Of a DNA stretch of 64,000 nucleotides, positions 45,949-57,639 are shown in pieces (within the stretch, counting starts at the first letter, position 1; each line of letters begins with the position of its first letter). The DNA comes from Notospermus geniculatus (lineage: Eukaryota; Nemertea; Pilidiophora; Heteronemertea; Lineidae). The DNA lies in assembly GCA_002633025.1 (NCBI GenBank), contig NMRB01000154.1:367568-431567 (forward strand). The letters run 5' to 3'. The notes below the pieces were generated by a model. The model was not told where the DNA came from. It was given only the letters and a program-made list of their open reading frames with translations, and searched no databases. Made by a program: the position numbers and the translations under genes.

Positions 45949-48303
45949 GCTACATGTATTGTTCTCTCGCGATGAAAAGATTCCTTTGCACTTCCTGTGC
46001 AGGCGATCTTTGTTATGTACCAGGGTTCTGCATTATGCGGGGCGGCGGCATTCGCGAACTCGCCTTCGACGCGTCTCTTTCCCCGCAACCTTTTTTTCAG
46101 TATCAAATATCTTTTTCACGTGTTTTTGGTGATATTTAGTCATTTTTCTTGTCCTCATGGTATGATGACAATACAGAGGTACCGGGTTCAAACCCGACCA
46201 CTGGCACATTTTTTCTTTCTTTTATTTTTCCAAAATGGACGTTTGAAACCTATTTTTCGACAGGTGAGGGCTATGAGAAAACACGTTTTCAGGATGTTTT
46301 GAAAAAAATATTTTTGCCGCAACCGTATGCCGGATGCCGGAACGCAAATCGTGCTCTGTTTAAACGGGGCTTAACGGATAAGGGATGTCAGGTAAACACG
46401 GCTTTTCGTGGTGCAGCGTCCGTCGTCCGTTGTCCGTTAGCACAGCACGTTTCGTAACTCCTGGAGCTATTCGCCTGAAACTTTGTACAATGTACATGTA
46501 TACCCCCTTGGTCAGATGACCTACGATACGGTTCGGTCCGATTCGATTCTTGGCTTGGCCACTAGGTGGCCAAAACCGAAAACACAAAAGGTGCAATAAC
46601 TCCAGAACTCCTGACTGGATCATCTCCAAATTTTTATCATAGGTACATATATAGGCCTACATCTAATAAGGATACATGACGCATTTAACGAGTTTTTGAT
46701 TTGACCGAGTTTTCAAGGTCACAGAGGTCAAAGTTCAACATTTTGCCATTTGATGGCACATTTCGTGGCTATTTGAGCTAGAGTCTTCTAACTTGGTGTG
46801 ATTATGTATCTACAAAATGTAGGTCCCCTGTATGTTTTCAGTACCGGTAATTTTCGGATTCGATTTCGAATTCCTGCTCACTGTTTGGCTGCCAGGGCAT
46901 TTTGATTCGGGAAGCCACCATATCTGGCGGCGGCGCCACTGTCAGCCTCGTTCTGAAGTGATTCGCAGGCATTTACTCCAACATGTCCTATCTCGCTGTG
47001 GAAAATCTCAGACTTTTGTTTCTTGTCAGTAGTATCCAATAACACCCCCAAATCCTTTTATACATGTTCCTGTGCTCCGACCAAGCCTAGTCACTCCGAG
47101 TAGCTTCATCCTTCATCTCCTGACTGCATCACCACATCCTCATCAACTTGCCATTCTTCATCGTCCAACACTCTCGATTCAGCAATGGCGTCATCACCAA
47201 TACTACTGACTTCTTCAAAAATCTTATAAAATGACCTTGAGGTTCCGCTAGAGGTGTCGGACGCCGTGGACATCGTGTCGTCATCATCGTCATTGGATGG
47301 CTTCGCCAAGGTAGACTGCTCTGCTTTAAATCTCTCCCGTGGTTTCGTGGAGACGTCACTTGCGTCGGAATCTGAATCGTTCTCTTCAAAGATTACCGCT
47401 GGTTTTGAGGGGAGTCGTTTAGCCGTTGGTTCAGAATGGCCCCCAGGGTCTCCGGTATCGATCTTCCTCCTCTTCCCGTCAGTATCACTTTCACCCTCCT
47501 GCTTCCTCTTCCGATGTCTTCCAGTGTCACCAGACTCTGCCGATGACGATGCCATATCAGCATCCACCCCAACCGCCGCCTCATCTCTTCCCTTGCCGAA
47601 CCATTTCCGCCAAATCCGCCCAAGTGGTTCGAGCATGAGTCTTACCCTCCGCCAGTATCGTTTACCTCTCTCAACCAAGGACACATGGACCTCCCTAATT
47701 ACAGGTAAGCCTAATACTCGGTCCTTAAACCTGTATTGCTTTCTGTATGGAACTGGTAATTGTTCTGTAAGCGAACGTGTCAACTTGTCTCTTTCTTCCC
47801 CATTCTTCGGTGGCTCGTTTTTCATAAGAATCTTAAAAAGAACAACGCTAAATCAAGGCCCCGTTTACTGTCGAGTTTCTGAGAGAGCTATAGATTGGCG
47901 CTGATGATGAGTTGACTATATTAAGTCAGCGCTTAAAACGAACTGGTCGTGCCAGTCAAAATGGACCCTGTATAAATGCAGCAAATTTCAGCCGGATTGG
48001 ACTTCAAATATGGCCGCCAGTCATCCATCTTGAAAAATGTACTTTGGCTCATATCATATCAACAATACCACAAAGAAAATTCTAACCTGGTATGATGTTT
48101 CCCTGGAACATATTGACTTGACACTTAATGTTGTTTGTTGTTTTGGTACATTCACCCAGGTGAACACATGGCCCATGGACCATTTCATTCCAAGGTGTGT
48201 CAAGTGTGATTTTTACCTACCTCGAAGACATTCACCACCTGTTTTGCCTCCTTCCCTTTCCCCCAGTCTTTCATGAACGTTACGTAGTCTTTTGAGAGCT
48301 CAT
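45949..48303. repeat. 2.4-kb tandem duplication, copy 2
   Basis: Holds the intact last exon of the NB-ARC gene and the complete 3' part of its penultimate exon. It also includes AT-rich repeat text (CTCCTGGAGCTATT...GGTCAAAGTTCAACATTTTG) of unknown family. Confidence 0.95.
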
Positions 48304-51300
48304 CAAGAATACTTCGGTTCTCCTCTGTTCGGCCCATCGTAATAGCATGTTTGGCTGCTGTGTGAAAAGATGTCTCGGCTTTGAACATGAGGTCATCATA
48401 GTCATCTGAAATGTTTTTGGAATGATGCATAAAAAATCGCACTGGAACTGTACATGTAATGTACAGTACAGCACACGGTGCCTATCCGCAGTCTGCTTTT
48501 GACAAAATTCCCAAATTTACACCCACCAAGCGAGTCGTTGGTCGTGTTAACAAGACATCTGAAGCCAAAAAAAGGCTAATGCTTTCCCAATGAAATTATT
48601 GATAAATAAAAAGTCAATTTCCAGAATGTTTGCGAATTTTCGCCCCCAACCGGGGTCTTCTTCAGGCTGGAACTTTACAATCCGAAACTCTAGAAGTCTG
48701 CAACTCTAGAATCTCTAGAACTCTAGAGTCTGTTCTAGAGTTTCGGATTGTAAAGTTCCAGCCTGAAGAAGACCCCGGTTGGGGTCGAAAATTCGCAAAC
48801 ACTCTGGAAATTGACTTTTTATTTATCATATATTGTGTGTCAATTTTTGTGCTTGCCTTCTCTTTGGATCCAATGAAATTATTGATACTAATAACCAATG
48901 CTTTAGACTGACCAATCAACTGCTACGTACCCAAGTCTGCTGCATCTCTCTGGGCGTTCGCCAGGTTCAAACTACTCTTAATCTGTTGGAAGGTATCTTT
49001 GGTAAGAAACATCACAGCAATATGATTCTCCTCCTCTGCCGAACTCAGGGACTCCCGTTTCCGACCCATCTCACAGAAGAGGGAGGATCTGCTCCGAAGG
49101 ATTACCGCATGATTCCACGTTTTCTCCATATGCAGCTTGTTGGCGACATCGATGCTTTTCTCGTAATATTTTAAAGCATTTTCGTATAAATGTTCGGATC
49201 CCTTCGCCAGCTTCTGCCGATCATCCTGAGTCGAATTGATAGATAAGTGACTGAATATTTTATTGTAGATCGGGAACCAAAAAACCTTCACCTAGACCTA
49301 GGTTATCAAGGAAGACCTTTCAGATTACGCAATGACCTTTAAGGTCAAGGGTCAAGGTCAAGGTCAAACAGTTCTAAAGTGCATATCTGCTCAGAATTGC
49401 AGGAGAAAACTAATTAGCCTGCATTTACCATCTCCTATAGGTTTAATCAAGGATCCCTGTTGTAGTTATGGGTGGCGTCCACTAGAGCGCCGACAACATC
49501 AGGAAGGGTTGCGGAAGCAAATTATGTCATTTCGGTATTCTTTCCGCGTCAATGACTATTGGGCGTTTTGCCCTCTCCCGAAAGTGCAGAAACGCCAGGA
49601 AATGTTTAGGAATGATAAAGACAGTGAACGGAATCTTTCAAGAATATGCGGAGAGATCATGAGATTGCTGAATGAATGCGGATTTACTAAATTTGCATTC
49701 CGCGTCTTATGTCCGCGCCCTAGTGGACGCCAGGTTTTACGCAATATTTCTCAAGGTCAGAGGTCAAGGTCACAGTCAACTCTAGAGTAGTAAACTTCTC
49801 ATACCTTCAACTTGAAATTGGCTAGTGGTAGATTGGCCACTGTCTTCAGAATCGGCAACCATTCACATCGCTCAGATGTCCTGTTCTTCTGGCCCAAGAT
49901 TTGATACTGGGTGCCTACATTCTGATAGAACATAACGCTGTCGAAATGAATATCAGTAGCGTCATCAGCGTAACGCTCAGCAAGTTTCTCTAAGACCGTA
50001 CACGCCCTTGTATGGTAAATGAGCGACTTCTCTGGCTTTTCAAGACTGTGATATATACTCCCGACAAGATTCAACGCGCGTGCTGTGGCGACATCATAGC
50101 CGAGAATCTTTCTGAATATCTTCTCACTCTTTCTGGACAGGTCAATGGCATGTTCTAAGTCATGATTTTGTTTTCTGTCGAAACGCCCTTGGACGTAGAA
50201 GTAGTGGGCAAGACACAAGGACGCACCGTAGTGAATTTCCTTTATCCGATCAAACTCCGCACTCTCCGTCACCTCCCGTATTTCCTTGAGGACTGACTCA
50301 ACTTTCTCCGGATCATAATTGGCGCCGTCGAAGAGCGTGTCCGCGTACCATGTGTACATGCCTACGAATGTAACCATATTACCCTTCTCTTTAGCTAAGT
50401 TGGCCTTTTTGATGTAGTACTGAGCGCGTATCCTTGGTTTTACGAACCATTCCATGACTACGTTGGCATGAAACCGTTTCTTGAACTCCACCCATGTATC
50501 AAAAGATGGCACCACGGTGTCGTCAGCTATTGTCACGTCGATGCACTCTTTAAAGGGGGTTCTGTATTCCGAAAGCGTCGTCGACGCCGCGAGAGAGTTC
50601 TGCACAACCTGGCGACCAAGTTTACTAATCATGTACCTGTAATACTCTTGTTTATTCTGCTCAGCTTCCTGACGTATATCGCGATATTTTCCTGGGGGCC
50701 TGCAAAGGTCATCAATGAACTGCATCGTCAGCGTGTGTAGGGACAGCCGTATGTTCTTGTGTTGGTGATAATCATACACGCTGATCATCCCGGGCTCGAT
50801 GGTGTTTCGGATATCCTCGATTTCCAATAGGTGGCGTTTTATCAAGCCGTCTAGCGCTGCACTAATTTTGGATATCTGAGGACTGGAGACGCTGATTTTC
50901 CTGGCGGCTTCAACGTCGAAAGGAACGTTGAAGGCGGAAAGCTGGACGAGCAGTTTCTGGGAATACTCGTTCAAACCTTTGAACGCCATTGAAAATAATA
51001 CCTTCATCTGAAAAGGATGATAGGAATAAGAACAAAACTGCTACACCAGAAACTAGAGGGTTTTAAATATAGGGCCGTATTCTAGAAGCTTCCTTAACTC
51101 TAAGGTTTACCAAGCTATTGTTTGCAGGGCAGAATACAAAAGCTTAAAATGGACCCTACAGTTAAGGAGGCTTCTAGAATATGGGCCATAGATTTTATTT
51201 CCCAATCCAAAGTTCATATTGGTTTTTGCGCCCCGTGATAACAAAAAATCAGGCTCTGTCGAATCGGCAGCTTTGACTCTCTTGCCGAAGATTTACACAA

Positions 51301-54300
51301 CTCACCTGGGGGTCCTTTTCGTACTTATTAGCGACAATGTCCTTCAAGACAGTCTTCGGTTCCCCTTTGCACGTCCGAAGATGTTGAGCCACCAACTGTG
51401 CCCCGAGAGCGTTGCGGCCACATTCATTCACGATTCGATCAAAGTCTTGATGTTTCAACTTTTTGCTTGCCTGCAAAAGAATGAGGTTTGTTTTTTCACA
51501 GCGGCATGTGTAAAATCGTACATTAAATTGTACATGCACATGCACAAGCGTTGACCAATAGATTGTTGCCAGTGTACACGCTGCTTTACTTTCCCAATAT
51601 CAGAAAGTTTCGAGTGATACCGTCACCCACCTCTGGCGCTACTTTCTTTATGAGAGCTATGCATTCCTCTCGTTTGAAGGGACCTAGATTGTATGGCCAC
51701 AAGACAGGTTTTAAATTTGTAATCCCACGCCAGGCGGTGTTTGAATATCTCTTGTGGCTATCGTCCGACCAGATGTCCAGTTGTGACGTCAGGAGCAGCT
51801 TGACCTGTTTGGAAGAGACAGTTGGAAGGTGAGAGAAAACATTGAACTAGGGAAAGTAGTCCAACTGTAAGATAGGAGCTGTCAGTCAGTTCACCAATAC
51901 TAGGAGTCAATACGGCCCAATTCAATGCCCAGCGGACCCGACATTCAACGTTGATTGAGCACCAATCGGGACAATTTTATATTGCCACTGGAACTTTGCT
52001 GCCGTCTTTTGGCGATAAGCGCGGATGACTGCTCCTATTTGCCCGTAACGTGCCATAATTTTTTTGTCTCGGCAGAAAGATGGTACTCAAAAGTTGCTAA
52101 AAAAGTAGGCCAAACCATTGCAAAAGCCTGAATAAAAAATCAGTGTGTTGATTACTAGATAAGATAAACTACACTGTATTACTCAGTCATTTTTCGGTTA
52201 TCTGAATCGTTATGAATTCTTGCCATTACTTTTAGAAAGAAGCATCGGCGGTATTACCTTACGATTCGGGATATTGGTCAGACTGACCAAGATGTCGATC
52301 ATCTCATCACAGGTAGAACTGCCTTTTTTTGTTAGAGAACCCTTCCTGTGTCCATCTGGTTCCAAAAGCTGCTCCACGCCGTCAAGAAAAATCAACAGAT
52401 CTGGAACAGACACATCAAATTCTACCGGTGACAGGAATCCAAGTCCTCCAGGATCTAAGTCCGGTAAACACTGATGACAGTCAGAGTCGGTATAATCTGG
52501 CCACCCCATCCTACGTCAGAGGCAGCCTGCCTTCGTTCTGTTGGCAGCGCCCTCTTTTAATGACCTCCGCCCCATTTTACTCTTCATGAAATTTATGACG
52601 CGCAGAATTATTGACATGGAGACTAGAGTAGCTTCTTGACTGTCCCATTTGTGGCAAGCGAGGTTAGGTACGGGGTATTTGTTGTGGTATAAATGTTCAA
52701 CTCCCAACTCTCGCTCCCCTTACCCGCGCTCCGAAACCACTTTTTGACTCGTGGATCCCACACGATTCTCACAAGATGACCAACAGGTGTCACTAGTGCG
52801 TGTTACAATTGGCGCCAAACTATAGCTAGCCAATCAGTGATTCGCTTTCAGGACCACTTTAGGCCACAGCGACGGATGACATTGCGATCTGTGTCACGTG
52901 TTTCAGCCATTAAATACTGTCTACTGCAGCGTCGGCTCAACTGTCAACGGTCCGCCAACCATGCCAGCGTTGAGCATAGCGTAGGCCTATAAGTCGGACC
53001 CAAAATTTTGCTGTTTTCCAATTTGGTGACCGGTTCCAACATGGATTTTTGGTTAGTCTAATGTCTGAGGCGTCTGAAATCACGTGATGGACATTTCAAT
53101 TCAGTAGCTTTATGCCCGTAATTAAGATTGTTAAAGAATGTGTAGGTTTGACTCATGCCTGTTGCCGTGGTCGATGTATTCTAACGACGGCGGAACAGGC
53201 AGAACCTTGGCCAGACAGAAGAAAACGGTCCACTAGTCTATATTACGGTACCTGTGTCGTACTTCTCAAGGGACTGGTAGATAACCGACCAGTTGATGTC
53301 TTGGCTGACCGTGCTCATCCCCAGCTTTCTTTTAAGTTTATAAAAGAGGTCGTCGACACTATTAACACCCCTGAAAAGCGGTATAAAAGTATGTCTATGG
53401 AAAAGCAAATGAAAATGTTTCTTTGTGTAAACCAGAAGTGTATGTATCCGTAGACGATGTAAAGCCAGCAGCCTACCAGGCGATATCGCAAGCGATCACT
53501 ATCGGCTGTTGACGCCAGATGTGCGTTGGACAGCGATCCGTGGAATCTTCGTGCCGGTGATGCTCAACATCGCCTAGTCTGCGGTGGCTGACAAGAAGAT
53601 CGGTGGCAATTAGGTCGCTTGCGATAGCCTGGTGTGCTGTTGGCTTAACAGAGCCCTGTTTTCTGGTGCATATTCTAACACAACATTCATTTCTTTTTTT
53701 ACCAATGACAATACCAATTTTCCTAAGCTCTACTCCTGAGAAATTAACGTAACATTCTAACTCCTTGTCTACCATCGGCATTGGTTACCTCTACGGAATC
53801 TGGACTGAAATTGGGAGCTCTGTTAAAGGAGGACGGTATGCAATCTCTTACCGGTATTTTGACTGCGGACGTAGAGGGAGCCACCCAGCGGCAGCAATAA
53901 ACGAACTACAAAAAACCATTACAAAATGCACCGTACGTACGGTCCATTCGCCAACAACGTAGTTATTCCCTGGGGTTGAAGAGTTGCGCGCACGCCGATG
54001 GTGGCGCCAGCTGGCGAGAAAAAGTGGCAATACCGGGCTCCTTAAACGCACGCCCTACATGTTTGTCTTCTCTATTTAATTTTTCTATTAAGTATAATCA
54101 TATCGATACACGTCGCCATCATTTTCTAGATGAGATTCACCAATCGCCCTCTGGGATCGTTGTCGTCGCGCATGCGCACTTGAATACTGATGGATGCTTG
54201 TAGAAAATGCATTACCCTACCCATCAGGCGGAATGCCAGTGCACATGATTGTCTTGGGAGTTTCCTGGGATTATCACGGCAACCAGAAAGATGGGGCCTT

Positions 54301-56057
54301 GGGAATCTGATTTATAGCCCTACATTTCCGATGGGTTCGTTTTTAATCTCACGATGAATTCTCCATGCTTATGCCCTGCAGGTTGTAAAAGAAGAGAAGG
54401 GTCTGCGAGTGTGATACCTACTTGAGATCAATAAACCATCTGTCAAAGACCCTGGTTCCCCTCTTCAAGACCTGGTTTGCAAGGGTGGTCTTTCCACAGC
54501 CATACATTCCATGTATAAACACACCTAAAAGAAGAGTCATTGCCAAAACCTATACTTCATTCCACTTCAAAAAGACCGTGGTTTATTGCCGATTTTTTCG
54601 CAACGGCTGGGTCAAATTTTTCATGCTACATGTATATATCAATCGACATGTCTTTTTTGTCGGTATCTTTCTGCTATATTTATTTTTCGCGTAAGGGCGA
54701 CATGACGATCCCTTTCTCAAAATAAATTTGATTTCGCTACGATGTTCAAATTTACACAACGCGATGCATGGCGTATTTCAAAATGGCTGCAATTTTAGCC
54801 ATGAACGCGAACTGCGTTTTGTGAAAGAACTTCTTTATGTCGCGTTTTTGGGGAAAATGAAGAGGATGATGCCTGCAACGGCAAAAAGGACAAATCCATT
54901 GATGCACGTTTTCTCAATTTTGACCAAGCTGTTGCAGAGATATCGGCCGTAAAACACGCATCTTATAGAAGTGGAAGGAGAGTATTCGGTGATTCACCGC
55001 CACCATGCTTTCGCTGTTTACCCAGATAAGTGTTTTGAAGAATTCAGGCGAGTCTCTGTTCTGACCAATACTTTTTCTGAGCCTAATTGGCTAAGTCAAT
55101 TGGGACACTGGCTAAGTCTATACTACAATGTGAAGTGAAACTTAGCAGAGATCCTTCCGGTATGTGTCAGGTCTCTTGACCTGTAACATTTTTCTGGAAG
55201 ATTTATCCACCAAATCGATTAGGACAAAGCCTACTTGGGTTCTTACGTTAAAGAGACTGTCTTGCCTTAAGAACTCCCAGTTCAAGGATGTAACACTGTT
55301 TCTACTCGTGGGTTGTAAGAGTTTTAAAACACACAAATGATTTTTACCTTTTACTTTTTAATTACTCTTTATATACTCCTTTATCAAGCGTATTAAAAAT
55401 GGTATTATTAGAGGAATCGGCCCAAATTAATGGGATGTTGTTTATCAAACACTTTCTTTGATCAAAATTGTTACATCTTTATATAACTTGCAGGTTTTTA
55501 GAGGGACGTTTTAAATAACAGTTCTTAAGGTGAAACAGTCTCTTTAAGAGTAACGTGTCTCGTATCTGACCTGTGATAGTATCTTCCTCCTTTGTCAGCC
55601 GATCCCTCAGAACCTTAATCGCTTCCTCTCTCCCAACAAACTCGTCATCATCTAGTATGCCCTCCTTTCTCGCCTTCGCTCGGGCCGCCAACCATTCCTT
55701 TTTGAACTTCTCGAGGTAATCGTGGAGGCTGACAGACAAATCATCACTCGTCCTCAGGTTTATTTGCACCTCCGCCGAAAATCCCAACAGAAAGTCCACA
55801 ATGGCATCTTTTGAATGACCGTCCTCGAGGTAATTCATGAGATGTCGTTTTTCCTCCACGAACCTGACTGCGGGCGACCCTTGTCCGCCGGATTTGATGG
55901 CGATTTTGTCCTCAATATCTCCCATACAGAGATTAACCATGAGAAAACGCAAGAACGCATCGAAGTTATCCTTGCTCATTTGCTGTATTATGAATTCCTT
56001 CATCGTGATCCACTTCACCTCGTGGTCGAGCCTACAACTCTCTCCACTAGGGGCCAT
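47106..56057 (-). CDS. NB-ARC / TPR-like STAND ATPase, nine exons
   Basis: Exons: 56057-55571, 54524-54422, 52510-52258, 51804-51631, 51470-51306, 51007-49805, 49225-48931, 48405-48221, 47831-47106. All have GT/AG ends and compatible phases, totalling 1197 codons with the stop. The start is the ATG at 56057 (AAGATGG). Residues 1-135 are a helical N-terminal domain I cannot name. NB-ARC follows: FVGREEAIKVL, Walker A GMYGCGKTT (168-176), Walker B LLIFLDGVE (235-243), sensor LLLTSQ (284-289), the GLPL-like NALGAQLVAQHL, a winged helix, and an MHD-like LSLHTLT. About 500 residues of TPR-like helices come next, then a charged tail with basic clusters (HRKRK, KRRK). Apaf-1/NLR-like proteins use this layout as nucleotide-switched oligomerising sensors. 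The ligand and pathway are unknown. Confidence 0.92.
48602..48837. mobile_element. Inverted pair of hairpin repeats
   Basis: AAAGTCAATTTCCAGA and CTTCAGGCTGGAACTTTACA on the left are mirrored by TGTAAAGTTCCAGCCTGAAG and CTGGAAATTGACTTT on the right. Each arm contains the CTGAAGA-GACCCC-GGTT-GGGGTC-GAAA module. The centre is made of TCTAGA/CTCTAGAG words. It lies in an intron of the NB-ARC gene. Confidence 0.85.
49339..49372 (+). repeat. AGGTCA direct repeats
   Basis: AAGGTCAAGGGTCAAGGTCA followed by AGGTCAAAC gives four tandem half-sites 5-7 bases apart. A second cluster (AGGTCAGAGGTCAAGGTCAC) lies at about 49755, on the other side of a foldback. They are likely part of a repeat family and could bind nuclear receptors. 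Confidence 0.6.
49472..49732. mobile_element. Foldback, TGGCGTCCACTAG termini
   Basis: Arms TGGCGTCCACTAGAGCGC and GCGCCCTAGTGGACGCCA, with inner mirrored GGAAGCAAATT / AATTTGCATTCC. A plus-strand open frame of 152 codons (49332-49790) spans it, but it lies in an intron and is palindrome-driven. Confidence 0.85.
51072..51187. mobile_element. Foldback, GGGCCGTATTCTAGAAGC termini
   Basis: Arms GGGCCGTATTCTAGAAGC and GCTTCTAGAATATGGGCC, in the intron between exons 5 and 6 of the NB-ARC gene. Confidence 0.88.
51873..52039. mobile_element. AATAGGAGC foldback, copy 2
   Basis: Arms GATAGGAGCTGTCAGTCAG and TGACTGCTCCTATT; same family as 30913-31085. Intronic. Confidence 0.72.
52985..53095. repeat. 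Dispersed repeat shared with M1 introns
   Basis: The text AACATGGATTTTTGGTTAGT through GTCTGAAATCACGTGATGGA is closely related to 18592-18690 and 31675-31790 in the aminopeptidase locus. This shows a dispersed element of at least 110 bp rather than a conserved exon. Confidence 0.75.
53112..53453 (+). CDS. Hypothetical 113-codon frame in NB-ARC intron
   Basis: This frame has protein-like composition (ending FIKEVVDTINTPEKRYKSMS and MEKQMKMFLCVNQKCMYP) and lies antisense to the NB-ARC gene, directly before a GATATCGCAAGCGA foldback. I do not recognise it. It may be a chance frame or part of a mobile element. No splice context supports it. Confidence 0.15.
   Translation: MPVIKIVKECVGLTHACCRGRCILTTAEQAEPWPDRRKRSTSLYYGTCVVLLKGLVDNRPVDVLADRAHPQLSFKFIKEVVDTINTPEKRYKSMSMEKQMKMFLCVNQKCMYP
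53474..53640. mobile_element. GATATCGCAAGCGA foldback family, copy 2
   Basis: Arms CCAGGCGATATCGCAAGCGA and TCGCTTGCGATAGCCTGG, sharing the TAGTCTGCGGTGGCTG core with 16056-16258. Confidence 0.8.
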
Positions 56058-56105
56058 CTTAAAGAATAGGAAGCGAGGGCAACTCGCGTACACAGAGGCG
56101 TATAG

Positions 56106-56275
56106 CTAGCGGGGGGGGGGGCAGGGGCTAATGCCCCCCCCCAGGTGGTCCGGAAAAATGTGTTTTTCATGCACATTTTGACCGAAAATTAGCAAAATTT
56201 GGTCGTTTGCCCCCCCCAGAGGACCTTTTGCCCCCCCCCGGCCAAAAAAGCTAGCTACGCCCCTGGTACAGGGGA
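56106..56275. repeat. Poly-G/poly-C containing dispersed repeat
   Basis: It begins near TAGCTAGCGGGGGGG and ends GCTAGCTACGCCCCTG, with C8-C9 runs and GCAAAATTTGGTCGTTTGCC between. It lies about 50 bases upstream of the NB-ARC start codon, so it may sit in the 5' UTR or promoter of that gene. Confidence 0.7.
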
Positions 56276-56812
56276 CTCTATTGAAAAACAGAAAACTGCT
56301 CTCCTAAGCACAGGGGCCTGGCGAGCAGGGTTTGCACGTCAAAAGCACCAAAGGCAAAAAATATGGAGTTTACTGACAATACGTTACTGAGTCTTTTCTG
56401 GTCTCTCCAACTGAAAAGTGCCTGAGGAAGACCCCGGTTGGGGTCGAAAATTCGCAAGTTTCTGGGAGTTGACTTCTTGATATTTATCATTTTGTGTGTC
56501 AATTTTTGTGCTTTCTCGTTCTTTGGATAAATACGTTACTGACATGTACACTTTTACTCGGGGTATGTTGTCAGTAATGGTGCATTGTCAGTAACCCCAT
56601 ATTTTGGGGGAGGAGCGCTTATACTTGACTTGCTTCGTTAGAAATCCTGATTTTGAATTCGACCGATAATGCCGTATTTTCATGCTGTTTTATGCTGTGG
56701 GCAGGGGATATTAGTAGTACAGGCAGAAATCAATCTTATTATTGATTGATTTCTTGTGCAAGCCTTTGGATCCCCCAGTTCATCCGTGGCATACAACATA
56801 AAATGGACAGCA

Positions 56813-57130
56813 CACACCTGGCGATATTACAAGCGGTTTGATCGCCATCGAGCAAAATCGACTGTTGACACAAGTTTGTGCTGGACAGCGATGTACAGTC
56901 TTCTTGCCATCGATGGTCGCCCATTGTCAGTTTTCGCTACCGCCAGATTAGGCCAACGACTACGTTTATCTTTGTTCGGGTAGGCCTACTGAGACATAGA
57001 AATTAATAGTCCTAGGTGTATCCGGACGATTGCGAAAACTCCCCAATGCCAAAACGATATCACCTACATGTAGTGTGCGCGGTCTGTGGTGAGAAGATCG
57101 GCGACATTCAGATCGCTTGCGATATCGCCA
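56813..57130. mobile_element. GATATCGCAAGCGA foldback family, copy 3
   Basis: Left end CACACCTGGCGATATTACAA and right end CAGATCGCTTGCGATATCGC, with a shared core (CATCGAGCAAAATCGACTGT; GTCTGTGGTGAGAAGATCGG). Longer than the other two copies. Confidence 0.7.
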
Positions 57131-57639
57131 AGCGAGGCCTATGAATCGCTTTGCAATGACAAGAACACTTGCATCGGAGCCTCAAGCCAAGGTAGGCCCA
57201 CTAAAGATCGGGTTCTGTACCGTTTCCGTCAAGACGAGCTTGCAGGCTGGGAATGAAGTAAGACCAGCCTAGTCTGTGGGGCGCCAGGGGCCGACATGTA
57301 GCTTCATCAGACCGCCCAAATAACTTACCACATCAAACTAAATCTGCTGCATAGATTATTCCGTAGTTCCACGATTCTACAAAAATGATACGTGCACACC
57401 ACTCTTCATGAATGAACACTGCAGAATAAAGTGTATGCATGGCAACGTCGCAGACGATGTATTGAGTGACCCATTTAATCAAACATTCAATCGACATAAT
57501 TCCATGCAATGACAATGAAATATAAAAAGAATATATAAAATTGTAGGTCATAAGAACATGTTCTTTTCTGGTATAAATAAATGTGAAAGTACTGAATTTT
57601 CACGGAATCGACCAGAAATACGGTATCATGCCCGCAGTT

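Noticed and set aside
43700-46206. Functional tRNA genes at the two GGTTCAAAC sites
   Set aside because: Only a T-arm is convincing; no paired acceptor stem or anticodon arm can be drawn.
44896-47904. Plus-strand Ser-rich proteins of about 210 residues (44896-45528 and 47254-47904)
   Set aside because: They are exact antisense readings of the two copies of the acidic tail exon of the NB-ARC gene, which has splice and phase support on the minus strand.
49332-49790. 152-residue plus-strand protein in the NB-ARC locus
   Set aside because: It spans AGGTCA repeats and a foldback within an intron, with no family resemblance.
55142-55336. Extra exon of the NB-ARC gene
   Set aside because: Exon 1 (ends ACA G) and the Walker A exon (starts GT GTG) join directly in phase to give ITGVFIHGMYGCGKTT, leaving no room for it.
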